A DNA stretch of 23,149 nt from positions 1 to 23,149 of the forward strand of contig CALDPL010000455.1 of NCBI GenBank assembly GCA_937911965.1, in the 5' to 3' direction. A program made the position numbers and the translations under genes. This DNA comes from an uncultured Allomuricauda sp. (lineage in GTDB: Bacteria > Bacteroidota > Bacteroidia > Flavobacteriales > Flavobacteriaceae). Of this stretch, positions 14,363 to 21,964 are shown one piece after another. Position 1 is the first letter of the stretch; the number at the start of each line of letters is the position of its first letter. The notes beneath the pieces were generated by a model that was not told where the DNA came from, ran no database searches, and saw only the letters and a list, made by a program, of their open reading frames with translations.

Positions 14363-15286
14363 TTAAAAGAGTCCGATCTTGAACCCCGTCCTAATATAAA
14401 AATTTGACTCGTCATTCAATAAAAAAACCTCCCCTCTTTCCAAATTTCTCAATTTTCCTTCCTGCAAAAGGCTCTGCCCCACCATGGCAAAAAAGGTCAT
14501 CCGCTGCGAAATTCTGTAATTGTATCCAAAGGTGCCCAATAGGGAGGTAAGGGATATCCTCGAGGCCATTTGCCCATCGGCCATGGGTATGTCGTTCTGG
14601 AGGTTTATGAAATACCCATCCAAAAAGACCGCCAGTTCCAACACGTGTTTCCCACCGAGGTAGTGTTTGAGATCGGTCCGTGGAACCCCTAGGGAAAAGG
14701 ACCAATCGGGATGGAACTTTCGGTAATAACTGATCAGGGGAAGGGGCACCGGCAGGCCGGTGGTACTGTTGTAGGTAAGCCCCAATACAATCCTGAAGGG
14801 TCTGTCGCCATGGGGGCTCTCTTTCCAAAAAGTGGCCGTGGCATTCATGAAAAAATCACCACCTTCGGCCCCGTGGACAAAATTGGATGCCATTCTAGGG
14901 GTCAGGATGGTGACCAGGTTCCAGTTTTCGTTCCATTTCGTGATGAACCCGAGGTTCAGGTCCACGATATGAAATCGGATCAATTCCCCTTTATCGAAGG
15001 AGAAATCCTGGGAATACCCCATATCGAATCGGTTGTATTCCATACCGGCCACCAAATAGTCCTTTTTTTCATTGAGCTTGATGGGCAGGTTGAACAGCAG
15101 CTTGTAACGCTGGGTCTTGATGCCGGTGTCGTTCTCCGGGATATTGAGATATTCCAACCTGAATATATCGGTGCTCTGCCCCCATCCCCAAGGTCCCATC
15201 GACAGGGCCAAGAGCAGCAAGGTTCCCCATGGCCGGGGGCAAATTCCCATTTTTTTTGTCGTTCCCAATAGTGTTGTAGAATACAA
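14363..15286 (-). CDS. DUF6268-family outer-membrane beta-barrel protein
   Basis: The protein has a signal peptide and then about 280 residues of alternating strands with aromatic ends, and it closes with FYIRTGFKIGLF, whose terminal Phe is typical of outer-membrane barrels. The pattern (YNRFDMGYS, HIVDLNLGFITKWNENW, LGLTYNSTTGLPVPLPLISYYRKF, and a C-terminal GYNYRISQRMTFFAMVGQSL) fits DUF6268 proteins of Bacteroidota, of unknown function. ATG 15286 is given; ATG 15250 (MGICPRPWG) gives a more standard signal peptide and may be the true start. It precedes the NtrC-type regulator by 9 bp and has its own -7 box. Confidence 0.8.
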   Translation of the reverse strand: MYSTTLLGTTKKMGICPRPWGTLLLLALSMGPWGWGQSTDIFRLEYLNIPENDTGIKTQRYKLLFNLPIKLNEKKDYLVAGMEYNRFDMGYSQDFSFDKGELIRFHIVDLNLGFITKWNENWNLVTILTPRMASNFVHGAEGGDFFMNATATFWKESPHGDRPFRIVLGLTYNSTTGLPVPLPLISYYRKFHPDWSFSLGVPRTDLKHYLGGKHVLELAVFLDGYFINLQNDIPMADGQMASRISLTSLLGTFGYNYRISQRMTFFAMVGQSLLQEGKLRNLERGEVFLLNDESNFYIRTGFKIGLF

Positions 15287-15312
15287 GGGGCCGGCCCTCG
15301 GTCAATTTGCCG

Positions 15313-15320
15313 CAAATTTA
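15313..15320 (-). promoter_or_regulatory. Predicted -7 element of the DUF6268-regulator unit
   Basis: On the minus strand TAAATTTG matches TAnnTTTG fully, 26 bp before ATG 15286. No sigma-54 type GG-N10-GC element was recognised here. A TTG lies only 11 bp upstream, too close for a standard -33. Confidence 0.4.
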
Positions 15321-15353
15321 AACTTTAAACCCAAGCTCCATCACTCTTCCCCA

Positions 15354-16694
15354 TCAATATCGCAGCCATTTGAACATTTCCCTAAAGGTCGGTTTCTTGC
15401 CGTACATCAAAATACCGATCCTGTAGATTTTGGCCGCTAGGGATACCGTGCCCCAAAAACTGATGACCAAAAGAAAAATGGACAGCAGAAATTGCCAAAG
15501 CGGCACCCCGCCCGCCCCGATCCCCCCCGGCAATCGCATGAGCATGACAATGGGGGAGGTCAAGGGAAAGAGGGAAAAACCCACCGCAATGGGTCCGTGT
15601 GGATTGCTGAATACGGAAAAGAACCCAACGTAGATGGCCAACATCAAGGGAAGTATGATCGGAAATATAAACTGTTGTGTATCCGCCTCATTGTCCACTG
15701 CCGCCCCTATGGCCGCATAAATGGAGCTATAGATCAGATATCCCAAGATAAAATATATGAAGAACGAACCGATCAACAGGCCCCAGGGGATGGACAGTAT
15801 TTCCTGGGCGTAGACCATCATCACATTGTCGAGTTGGGTGATTCCGGATACCCCGCCCATAGATCCGATCGGCAGCTCGGGGCTTCCCACGGCCGACTCC
15901 ATATCGATCCCCAACAATAGGACGGCAAGGAACAACAGGGCCGACGCCGAAACGATCCAAATTGCAAATTGGGTGATTCCGGCAAGGGAAGTACCGATGA
16001 TCTTGCCCAACATCAATTGAAAGGGCTTGACGGAAGAGATGATCACTTCGATGATCCTACTGGTCTTTTCCTCGATCACACTCCGCATCACAAAACCCCC
16101 ATATATGATGATGAACATCATGATGGCGTATCCAAACCCGCCACCGATCAAGGCTTTGATCTCATTGATGCCCTTGAGGCTCTTTTCCCCCTCAAAGGTG
16201 GAAAGGCCAATTTCAAAGGGCAGTTCCACCTTGGAGAACTGCTGGGGTGAAATCCCCAAACGTTCCAATCGGTCCTGCCGCAACTGCTTTTGAATCATCC
16301 CTTCCAGATTCTGGGTCACCATGGTATTGGGGTTGTCCTTGGTATAGAGTTTGATGTCCCGGGCCACTTCTTCCATACTCCCCTTTCCGGGGATGTGCAA
16401 CAGACCGTAATATTCCATGGAAAGGGTGGAATCCTTGGCGGCCTGTAGGCCCAGGCCTTCCAAGTGCACAAAGGAGATGCTTCCGGAAGAGACCAATCCA
16501 CCCTCAAAATAACCGCTCTGGTCCAGGACGCATACCACCCGCGTCTCATTGTCGTTGATTTTGGCCAGATAAGCGATCAGGACAATCATTCCCACGATCA
16601 AAATGGGACTGAGGATGGTCATGACGATAAAGGAACGGTTCCTTACCTTGGCCAGATATTCCCGTTTGATGATCAAGCCCAGCTTAGTTCCCAT
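15354..16694 (-). CDS. ABC-2 type transporter permease, NatB-like
   Basis: The 446-residue protein starts MGTKLGLIIKREYLAKVRNRSF, typical of NatB/ABC-2 permeases, with the first span at about 22-43 (IVMTILSPILIVGMIVLIAYLA). A large extracytoplasmic domain of about 150 residues follows, and five further spans lie from about residue 190 to the C-terminus (including FGYAIMMFIIIYGGFVMRSV and the VIEEKTSRIIEVIISSVKPFQLMLGKIIG coupling segment). NatAB exports Na+ in Bacillus; here the substrate is unknown and could also be a lipid or peptide. It overlaps the upstream ATPase gene by 11 bp, so the two are coupled. Confidence 0.9.
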   Translation of the reverse strand: MGTKLGLIIKREYLAKVRNRSFIVMTILSPILIVGMIVLIAYLAKINDNETRVVCVLDQSGYFEGGLVSSGSISFVHLEGLGLQAAKDSTLSMEYYGLLHIPGKGSMEEVARDIKLYTKDNPNTMVTQNLEGMIQKQLRQDRLERLGISPQQFSKVELPFEIGLSTFEGEKSLKGINEIKALIGGGFGYAIMMFIIIYGGFVMRSVIEEKTSRIIEVIISSVKPFQLMLGKIIGTSLAGITQFAIWIVSASALLFLAVLLLGIDMESAVGSPELPIGSMGGVSGITQLDNVMMVYAQEILSIPWGLLIGSFFIYFILGYLIYSSIYAAIGAAVDNEADTQQFIFPIILPLMLAIYVGFFSVFSNPHGPIAVGFSLFPLTSPIVMLMRLPGGIGAGGVPLWQFLLSIFLLVISFWGTVSLAAKIYRIGILMYGKKPTFREMFKWLRY

Positions 16695-17622
16695 GGTCCT
16701 TGTTGTTTACGGTTTGGATAAAGATGTCATTGGCCGAGGGAACGGTTTCCTCGAAATGGTTCACATTGCCCCATTGGGAGAGTTCCATCAACAGCTGGGA
16801 AGTGTTTGGGGAGGGAAGCTGCACCTTGAGGTCCATTTGGCCGGTTTTGGAATCCATACGGGATGAAATAATGTTGAACCGGCCTGCCATCTCCTGGACC
16901 TTTTCTTCCCAATTCCCTTCAGTATGCAGGCCCACCTCAAAGATATTGTTCTTATAGGCCTTCTTTATGTCCGAGAGCCGACCTTCAAGGATCATCTCGG
17001 AATTGTGTATCAATGCGATGTACTGGCAGAGTTCCTCCACGGATTCCATGCGGTGGGTGGAGAAGATAATAGTCGCCCCCCGATCCCTCAACCCCAGGAT
17101 CTCATCCTTGATGATGTTCGCGTTTATGGGATCGAAACCACTGAAAGGTTCATCAAAAATGATCAGCTTGGGTTGGTGCAGGACCGTCACTATGAACTGT
17201 ATCTTTTGAGCCATCCCCTTGGACAGCTCCTGTATTTTCTTGTTCCACCAATCCCCGATGTCCAGTCGATCGAACCAAAACTTCAGCCGCTCCTTGGCCT
17301 CGGACCTGGAAAGTCCCTTGAGCCTGGCCAGATAGAGGGCCTGCTCCCCGACCCTCATGCTCTTGTACAGCCCGCGTTCTTCGGGCAAGTATCCGATATG
17401 CGCAATATGCTTGGGGACCAGGGGCTCCCCCATGAAGAAAAGACTGCCGCTGTCCTGACGGGCAATCTGGTTTATGATTCGTATAAATGTGGTCTTCCCG
17501 GCCCCATTGGGGCCCAAAAGTCCATAAATGCTGTTCTCTGGGATTTCAAGGGAGATGTTGCTCAAGGCCGATTTGTTTCCGTAGGATTTGGAAACATTTT
17601 TGGCCGCAAGGATATGATCCAT
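16684..17622 (-). CDS. ABC transporter ATP-binding protein, NatA-like with DUF4162 tail
   Basis: The 312-residue ATPase has Walker A GPNGAGKT (37-44), Q-loop region YLPEERGLY, signature LSKGMAQ (133-139), Walker B LIIFDE with the catalytic Glu (153-158), and H-loop FSTHRME (His190). The last 90 residues (about 215-305) match the DUF4162 domain often attached to ABC-2 ATPases. It energises the permease encoded next, with which it overlaps by 11 bp. Two promoter candidates lie upstream: one 5' of a terminator-like hairpin (17765-17793) and one just before the start (17637-17644). Confidence 0.93.
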   Translation of the reverse strand: MDHILAAKNVSKSYGNKSALSNISLEIPENSIYGLLGPNGAGKTTFIRIINQIARQDSGSLFFMGEPLVPKHIAHIGYLPEERGLYKSMRVGEQALYLARLKGLSRSEAKERLKFWFDRLDIGDWWNKKIQELSKGMAQKIQFIVTVLHQPKLIIFDEPFSGFDPINANIIKDEILGLRDRGATIIFSTHRMESVEELCQYIALIHNSEMILEGRLSDIKKAYKNNIFEVGLHTEGNWEEKVQEMAGRFNIISSRMDSKTGQMDLKVQLPSPNTSQLLMELSQWGNVNHFEETVPSANDIFIQTVNNKDHGN

Positions 17623-17636
17623 TCAAACAATTTTTT

Positions 17637-17644
17637 CAAAGATA
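17637..17644 (-). promoter_or_regulatory. Candidate proximal -7 element of natA-like gene
   Basis: On the minus strand TATCTTTG matches TAnnTTTG fully. A start about 7 bp further would give a leader of under 10 bases before ATG 17622. No -33 TTG is seen. Confidence 0.3.
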
Positions 17645-17673
17645 TGGAATTGCACCCTATCCCCACCCCCTAT

Positions 17674-17711
17674 AAAAACAAAACCCACCCTTAAATAAAT
17701 TCAAGGATGGG
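17674..17711 (-). terminator. Terminator after dnaJ / in the leader of the ABC exporter
   Basis: On the minus strand CCCATCCTT (17711-17703) pairs with AAGGGTGGG (17692-17684) with one G-U pair and a 10-base loop, followed by TTTTGTTTTT. It lies 94 bp after the dnaJ stop and 62 bp before the natA-like ATG. Confidence 0.75.
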
Positions 17712-17764
17712 AAAAAAATTGCTATGAAAAAGAAAATTAGATATTGGTCTCCCAACATCAATTC

Positions 17765-17793
17765 CAAATATACGTTTTTTATTTAAACGGCAA
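17765..17793 (-). promoter_or_regulatory. Predicted distal promoter between dnaJ and the ABC exporter
   Basis: On the minus strand TTG (17793-17791), 18 bp, then TATATTTG (17772-17765). Both elements and the spacing fit the Bacteroidota consensus, the best match in the window. It begins 12 bp after the dnaJ stop and points into the hairpin at 17684-17711 and then to the natA-like gene. Confidence 0.6.
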
Positions 17794-17804
17794 AATGATA
17801 ATTC

Positions 17805-18920
17805 TCAACTGAACATATCTTTTACCTTCTCAAAGAATGATTTATCGGATTTTTCAGGTTTGGGCGAAAAATTGTCGTCGCCCTGCATCCGTTCAAAAAA
17901 GTCCTTTTGTTCCTTGTTGAGTTCCTTCGGGGTCCACACGTTGATATGGACCAGAAGGTCCCCGCTTCCCCGGCCGTTTAGGTTTGTTATGCCCTTGCCC
18001 CGCAAGCGCAGGATTTTCCCGGACTGTATGCCGGGTTCAAGCTTGATTCTGACCTTTCCGCCTACGGCATCGATTTCCTTGGAACTCCCCAGAACGGCTT
18101 CCGGTATGCTGATGTACAGGTCGTAGTGCAGGTTGTCCCCTTCCCTTTTCAGGCTATCGTGCTCCAGGGTCTCAATGGCTACCAACAAATCGCCGGGAAT
18201 CCCGTTCCCGGGTGCCGCATTGCCCTTGCCCGACACCTTCAACTGCATGCCATCCTCGACCCCGGCCGGGATTCTGATCGATACGGTCTCTTCCTCCACC
18301 TTGAGTCCGTGGGCATCCGCCCCGGTGGGCCTGTGGTCGATGATCTGCCCGCTGCCCCCACAATTGGAGCAATGGGTGGAAGTCTGCATCCGGCCCAAAA
18401 TGGTATTGGTGATTTTGGTGATCTGCCCGCTTCCGTTACAATTGGGGCAGGTCTTATAGGTCACCCCCTCGGCCTGGACCTTTCTCCTGACCTTGATTTT
18501 CTTTTCCACTCCCTGGGCCACTTCGTCCAGGTTCAGTTTGACGCGGATCCTCAAATTGCTCCCCTTCATCCTGGGTTGGCCTCCACCAAAGCCACCAAAG
18601 CCACTGAAGCCTCCTCCAAATGCACTGCCGAAGATATCCCCGAACTGGCTGAAAATGTCCTCCATGTTCATGCCGCCCCCTCCAAATCCGGAGCTTCCGT
18701 CAAAGGCCGCATGTCCGTATTGGTCATACCTTGCCCTCTTGTCCGGGTTGCTCAGGACCTCATAGGCCTCGGCCGCCTTCTTGAACATTTCCTCCGCCTT
18801 GGCATCCCCTGGATTCTTGTCCGGATGGTACTCGATCGCCTTTTTGCGATAGGCCTTTTTTATTTCGGCCTCGGACGCTCCCTTGGAAATCCCCAATATT
18901 TCGTAATAATCCTCCTTCAT
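17805..18920 (-). CDS. dnaJ: Chaperone DnaJ with a single zinc-binding cysteine pair set
   Basis: The 371-residue protein has a J domain (YYEILGIS start, HPD at 32-34), a Gly/Phe-rich region (about 74-116), a cysteine region and the C-terminal substrate-binding domains. DnaJ delivers clients to DnaK and stimulates its ATPase. The cysteine region holds only two CxxCxGxG motifs, CPNCNGSG (158-165) and CSNCGGSG (184-191), where E. coli DnaJ has four; the outer pair is absent, replaced by VQAEGVTYK and [14 protein letters not shown] 18920 (MKEDYYEIL) is chosen because the upstream start is TTG and would overlap grpE. grpE lies 7 bp upstream, so the two form an operon. dnaK is not in the window. 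Confidence 0.95.
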   Translation of the reverse strand: MKEDYYEILGISKGASEAEIKKAYRKKAIEYHPDKNPGDAKAEEMFKKAAEAYEVLSNPDKRARYDQYGHAAFDGSSGFGGGGMNMEDIFSQFGDIFGSAFGGGFSGFGGFGGGQPRMKGSNLRIRVKLNLDEVAQGVEKKIKVRRKVQAEGVTYKTCPNCNGSGQITKITNTILGRMQTSTHCSNCGGSGQIIDHRPTGADAHGLKVEEETVSIRIPAGVEDGMQLKVSGKGNAAPGNGIPGDLLVAIETLEHDSLKREGDNLHYDLYISIPEAVLGSSKEIDAVGGKVRIKLEPGIQSGKILRLRGKGITNLNGRGSGDLLVHINVWTPKELNKEQKDFFERMQGDDNFSPKPEKSDKSFFEKVKDMFS

Positions 18921-18927
18921 AAGTATC

Positions 18928-19503
18928 TTAGTTTCCAACCACTACCTTGGGGTGTCGGATGATGCGATCGCCCAATTTGAACCCCTTTTCCACCACATCC
19001 ACAATCTTCCCCTTCAACTTTTTGTCAGCTGCCGGAACTTGGGATATGGCATCGTGTACCTCGGCGTCGAAAACATCCCCGCTCTTGACTTCGATCAATT
19101 CCAGACCTTTGCCCTTCAAGGCTTCCTTGAGCTTGTTGTTGATCAATTCCACTCCTTTGAGCAGCTCCTTTTCCTTGGTTTTTGAAATTTCGTTCAAGGC
19201 ACGGTCAAAGTCGTCCAAAACGGGCAAAAGGGCCAACATGACATCCTGTCCCGCGGTCTTGAAGAGCTCTATGCGTTCCTTGGAGGTCCTTTTCTTAAAG
19301 TTTTCAAATTCGGCAAAGAGCCTGAGGAACTTATCCTTTTCCTTGGCGAGTTCCCCGCGCAGTTGTTCCTCCTCGCTGACTTCCTCAGCTTGCTTATCCG
19401 CTTCAGCGTTTTCCACCTCTTCCCCCTTGGATTCAATATCCTCGGAATCCTGTGCCTTTATCGGCTCGTCCTCAATTTCTTCCACCTTACCCTTATTGCT
19501 CAT
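18928..19503 (-). CDS. grpE: Nucleotide exchange factor GrpE
   Basis: The 191-residue protein begins with an acidic low-complexity stretch (about 1-48), followed by the long coiled coil ([30 protein letters not shown], 48-77), a four-helix part ([12 protein letters not shown]) and the beta-domain ending [21 protein letters not shown], which is the GrpE signature. GrpE releases ADP from DnaK. It leads the grpE-dnaJ operon; a promoter and a 9-bp palindrome lie just upstream. Confidence 0.96.
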   Translation of the reverse strand: MSNKGKVEEIEDEPIKAQDSEDIESKGEEVENAEADKQAEEVSEEEQLRGELAKEKDKFLRLFAEFENFKKRTSKERIELFKTAGQDVMLALLPVLDDFDRALNEISKTKEKELLKGVELINNKLKEALKGKGLELIEVKSGDVFDAEVHDAISQVPAADKKLKGKIVDVVEKGFKLGDRIIRHPKVVVGN

Positions 19504-19531
19504 ATATCGTCAAATTATATTTCCACATCTC

Positions 19532-19556
19532 CAAATGGCAAAAGTACTGCCATTTG
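19532..19556. repeat. Perfect palindrome overlapping the grpE promoter (candidate operator)
   Basis: CAAATGGCA (19532-19540) and TGCCATTTG (19548-19556) are perfect reverse complements separated by 7 bp. The -7 box of grpE (19539-19546) lies inside the repeat, so a protein bound here would block the promoter. It is not the CIRCE sequence bound by HrcA. Confidence 0.65.
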
Positions 19557-19570
19557 CACAAAAATGTCAA
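19539..19570 (-). promoter_or_regulatory. Predicted grpE-dnaJ promoter
   Basis: On the minus strand TTG (19570-19568), 21 bp, then TACTTTTG (19546-19539), a full match to TAnnTTTG. The predicted start is about 29 bp before the grpE ATG. A GACATTTT direct repeat surrounds the -33 part. Confidence 0.6.
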
Positions 19571-19590
19571 AATGTCACTACCATTATAAT

Positions 19591-19614
19591 AAAAAAACCC
19601 ACCCGAGGTGGATT
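19591..19614 (-). terminator. Terminator after the TIGR01777 gene
   Basis: On the minus strand AATCCACC (19614-19607) pairs with GGTGGGTT (19603-19596), with one G-U pair and a TCG loop, followed by a T run. It separates the epimerase-like gene from grpE. Confidence 0.8.
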
Positions 19615-19642
19615 TTAAAACTTTCCGTGCCAATACAAATTC

Positions 19643-20605
19643 CTAGACCGCTCCATTGTGCAGGGGTTCCCTGGAAAGGTCCCCGTTTTCCCTTCCCGGA
19701 GCATGGAGGTGTACCAGGGCCGAACAAATATTGGGGAATTGGAAACTGAACCCTTCCTCCGTGATTTTTTTGCAGCTCACCCGTTGGCTGTCCAACACCA
19801 ATTGTGCCATACTGCCCAATATGATCCTCAATACGAATCCAGGGACCTTGGGCAACCATAGGGGACGGTCCAATACCCGGGCTAGTTCCTTGGTCATCTT
19901 ATTGTTGGTGACCGGGTTGGGCGCAACTCCATTGTACACCCCCCTAAGGTTGTTCTCCACCATGAAAACGAACATTTGGGCCAGGTCCCCGATATGGATC
20001 CAGGACTGCCACTGCTCCCCGTTGCCAAAAGGGGCACCGATAAGGTTCCTGATGGGAAAGGCCATTCTGGGAAGGGCTCCCCCCTCCATGGAGAGGACCA
20101 ATCCGGTCCTCAGCTTGGACACATCGATTCCCAGGGGGGTAAAACGATCGGCGGCCGCCTCCCATTGCCGGACCACCTCCCCCAGAAAATCCCGGGCCGT
20201 CCCCGGCTCGTCCTCTTCATAGAAACTGCTGGGGGAATCCGGGTAGATTCCAATGGCGGAGGCCGAGACCAGACATTCCACTTGGGAAGTCCCCAGCCGT
20301 TCCAATCCATTGGCCAGGCATTCCAGGGCCTCGACCCTGCTCCTCAAGATCTTTTTGCGCCGCAGGGGGGTCCATCGCTTGGCGATGGGGGAGCCGGCCA
20401 AGTTGATGATGGCCTGTACCTCCTTAAAGCAGTCCAGATTTATTTCCCCTTTGGCCGGATTCCATAGAAATCCCTGGATTCCCTCTTTGGAAACCAATTT
20501 GTCCCTGGACGTGGTCAAATAATTCACAGGGATGCCCTTTGCGTGCAAAACCTCGGTCACGGCCCGGCCAACCAAACCGGTGGCGCCTGTCATCAACACC
20601 CTCAT
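19643..20605 (-). CDS. TIGR01777 family epimerase-like oxidoreductase (SDR, DUF1731 C-terminus)
   Basis: The 320-residue protein starts MRVLMTGATGLVGRAV, the nucleotide-binding GxxGxxG of atypical SDR proteins, followed by INLAGSPIAKRWTP, SASAIGIYP (114-122) and the SWIHIGDLAQMF segment (201-212). The C-terminal part (RGVYNGVAPNPVTNNKMTKELAR... EEGFSFQFPNICSALV) matches the DUF1731 tail of TIGR01777 (YfcH-like) proteins, whose reaction is unknown. The family core ends near residue 300; a further 20 residues rich in polar and charged amino acids follow. A -7 box is upstream and a terminator downstream, so it is a single-gene unit. Confidence 0.9.
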   Translation of the reverse strand: MRVLMTGATGLVGRAVTEVLHAKGIPVNYLTTSRDKLVSKEGIQGFLWNPAKGEINLDCFKEVQAIINLAGSPIAKRWTPLRRKKILRSRVEALECLANGLERLGTSQVECLVSASAIGIYPDSPSSFYEEDEPGTARDFLGEVVRQWEAAADRFTPLGIDVSKLRTGLVLSMEGGALPRMAFPIRNLIGAPFGNGEQWQSWIHIGDLAQMFVFMVENNLRGVYNGVAPNPVTNNKMTKELARVLDRPLWLPKVPGFVLRIILGSMAQLVLDSQRVSCKKITEEGFSFQFPNICSALVHLHAPGRENGDLSREPLHNGAV

Positions 20606-20620
20606 ACCCTAATTTTGATA

Positions 20621-20628
20621 CAAACTTA
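20621..20628 (-). promoter_or_regulatory. Predicted -7 element of the TIGR01777 gene
   Basis: On the minus strand TAAGTTTG matches TAnnTTTG fully, 15 bp before the ATG, so the leader would be very short. Confidence 0.45.
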
Positions 20629-20734
20629 AGGGTTTAAAATGCTGTTTATGAGACCTTAATTCAGCTTTAACAGAAAAGGGTATATTTTAAGGAAATTTGT
20701 GAAATTGCAGCCTCTGCGCCCCATCCAATTGGGT

Positions 20735-21391
20735 TTAGGCCTTGGTGGCCCTTAGCATCTCCCTTTTCCCGGGAGGACCGGGAAGTTTTTCTACCGAGAA
20801 GCCCACGGCCTGCATGGCCCGTCTGACACTTCCCTTGGCGGCATAGGTGACCAGGACCCCGTTCCTTTGCAGGGCCGCGAATACTTCCTCGGTCCAAAGT
20901 TCCGGTTGCACCCTTGCCCCGAAGGCATCAAAATAGATGAGATGGAATCGATCCCGGTCCGCGATTTCCCGAAAGTCCTTTTTTTCCTTGGTCAGGTCAA
21001 AGGAAACTGTGACCGCATTCCTTTGATTCCAGGGGGCGGAGTGCATGCCGTGGAAGTTTTCCTCCAATTCAGGGCGGCCCAGGGTGGCGCAATAGTCCAG
21101 TTCCACTATATCGTCCAGGGAAACGGGATGGGCCTCCACCCCGACGTAGTCTATTCCAAGGTTCAGCCCCGGAGCCTCCAGAAGGGTGATCAATGCATTG
21201 AGCCCTGTCCCGAACCCTATTTCCAGAATGCCGATGTTTCGGTCCCTGAACAGTTTGAGTCCATGGTCCATGAATACGTGTTTGGCTTCACGAACCGCCC
21301 CGTGCATGGAGTGGTACTGTTCGTCCCATTCCGAAATCCGGATCGTCTTTGAGCCGTCCGCCGTGGAAACGATCTGACGGTTCAAACTCAA
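20735..21391 (-). CDS. mnmD: tRNA 5-methylaminomethyl-2-thiouridine methyltransferase, stand-alone MnmD
   Basis: The 218-residue SAM-dependent enzyme has EWDEQYHSMHGAVREAKHVF (21-40), the SAM-binding motif LEIGFGTGLNAL (56-67), and the motif HLIYFDAFGARVQPELWTEEVF, corresponding to the catalytic DAFxPxxNPxxW region of the MnmC methyltransferase half. It ends VEKLPGPPGKREMLRA, the substrate-end motif of the family. It would convert nm5s2U34 to mnm5s2U34 in tRNA. The FAD-oxidase half of E. coli MnmC is absent, as is common outside Gammaproteobacteria. Its start overlaps the DUF4920 stop by 4 bp (ATGA). Confidence 0.9.
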   Translation of the reverse strand: MSLNRQIVSTADGSKTIRISEWDEQYHSMHGAVREAKHVFMDHGLKLFRDRNIGILEIGFGTGLNALITLLEAPGLNLGIDYVGVEAHPVSLDDIVELDYCATLGRPELEENFHGMHSAPWNQRNAVTVSFDLTKEKKDFREIADRDRFHLIYFDAFGARVQPELWTEEVFAALQRNGVLVTYAAKGSVRRAMQAVGFSVEKLPGPPGKREMLRATKA

Positions 21392-21858
21392 TTGCCGATA
21401 AGAACGCCGTCGGCCTCGAACCTGAAGGTCCTCTTGGGGGTGGTGATCTGTGCGATCTCCTCTTGGGAAGATCCCGCGTCCTCGGCAAAATGCTGTTGAT
21501 CCTTTACGGACATCTCTTCGATGAAAGCGGACCCGTTGAGCAACACCTTTTTCCCGGCCACATCCTTGGGCACAAAGAAGGCGTAGTCCTTGAATTTCAC
21601 AAAGACTTCCTCTTGGGAATCAAGGGTTACCTTGAGCCAGCAGCCTTTTTTGGGACATACTTCGGCGATTTCCCCGATCATCTGGGTCTGTATGGTATCG
21701 GTCACGGCCAATCCCTCATAAAGGGCGGAAGTGTTGGCGGTTTTTCCGCTATGTTCGAACTGCTGCCCGTAATAATCTCCGGTAATGGTTTTATCCTTAC
21801 AGGAATATTGCACCAGGACAACTAATAAAACGACAGCAAAAATGTTAAATATTCTCAT
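21388..21858 (-). CDS. DUF4920 domain lipoprotein
   Basis: The 156-residue protein opens with a hydrophobic signal ending in a cysteine (VQYSC, Cys20), so it is probably a lipoprotein. The DUF4920 domain is seen in VCPKKGCWLKV, EEVFVKFKDYAFFVPKDVAGKKV and the FRFEADGV end. The family is restricted mainly to Bacteroidota and some Proteobacteria; its role is unknown, but the CxKKGCW motif suggests a metal- or redox-linked site. It is the first gene of a pair with mnmD (4-bp overlap) and is divergent from ilvE. Confidence 0.87.
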   Translation of the reverse strand: MRIFNIFAVVLLVVLVQYSCKDKTITGDYYGQQFEHSGKTANTSALYEGLAVTDTIQTQMIGEIAEVCPKKGCWLKVTLDSQEEVFVKFKDYAFFVPKDVAGKKVLLNGSAFIEEMSVKDQQHFAEDAGSSQEEIAQITTPKRTFRFEADGVLIGN

Positions 21859-21942
21859 AATCCATAAGGTTTAAAAAATTGTATTTCAAGTATCAAAAAT
21901 TGATTTACAAAACAATCAAAACTAACAATAAATAGCTAATTT

Positions 21943-21950
21943 TAACATTG
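21943..21950 (+). promoter_or_regulatory. Weak -7 candidate before ilvE
   Basis: TAACATTG is one mismatch from TAnnTTTG and 14 bp before the first ATG (26 bp before the ATG at 21977). No -33 is evident. Confidence 0.25.
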
Positions 21951-21964
21951 CAAATGTAAGCGAA

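Noticed and set aside
17663..17758. A 32-codon minus-strand frame starting MLGDQY in the ABC exporter leader
   Set aside because: Its ATG lies at the predicted transcript start and the frame runs through the terminator hairpin; no supporting evidence for translation as a leader peptide.
17723..17785. A 20-codon plus-strand frame starting MKKKIRYW between dnaJ and the ABC exporter
   Set aside because: Single copy, no promoter, no paralogue, and overlaps the minus-strand promoter; likely chance in AT-rich DNA.
18126..18962. A 278-codon plus-strand frame opposite dnaJ
   Set aside because: It is the shadow of dnaJ; no recognisable domain and no promoter.
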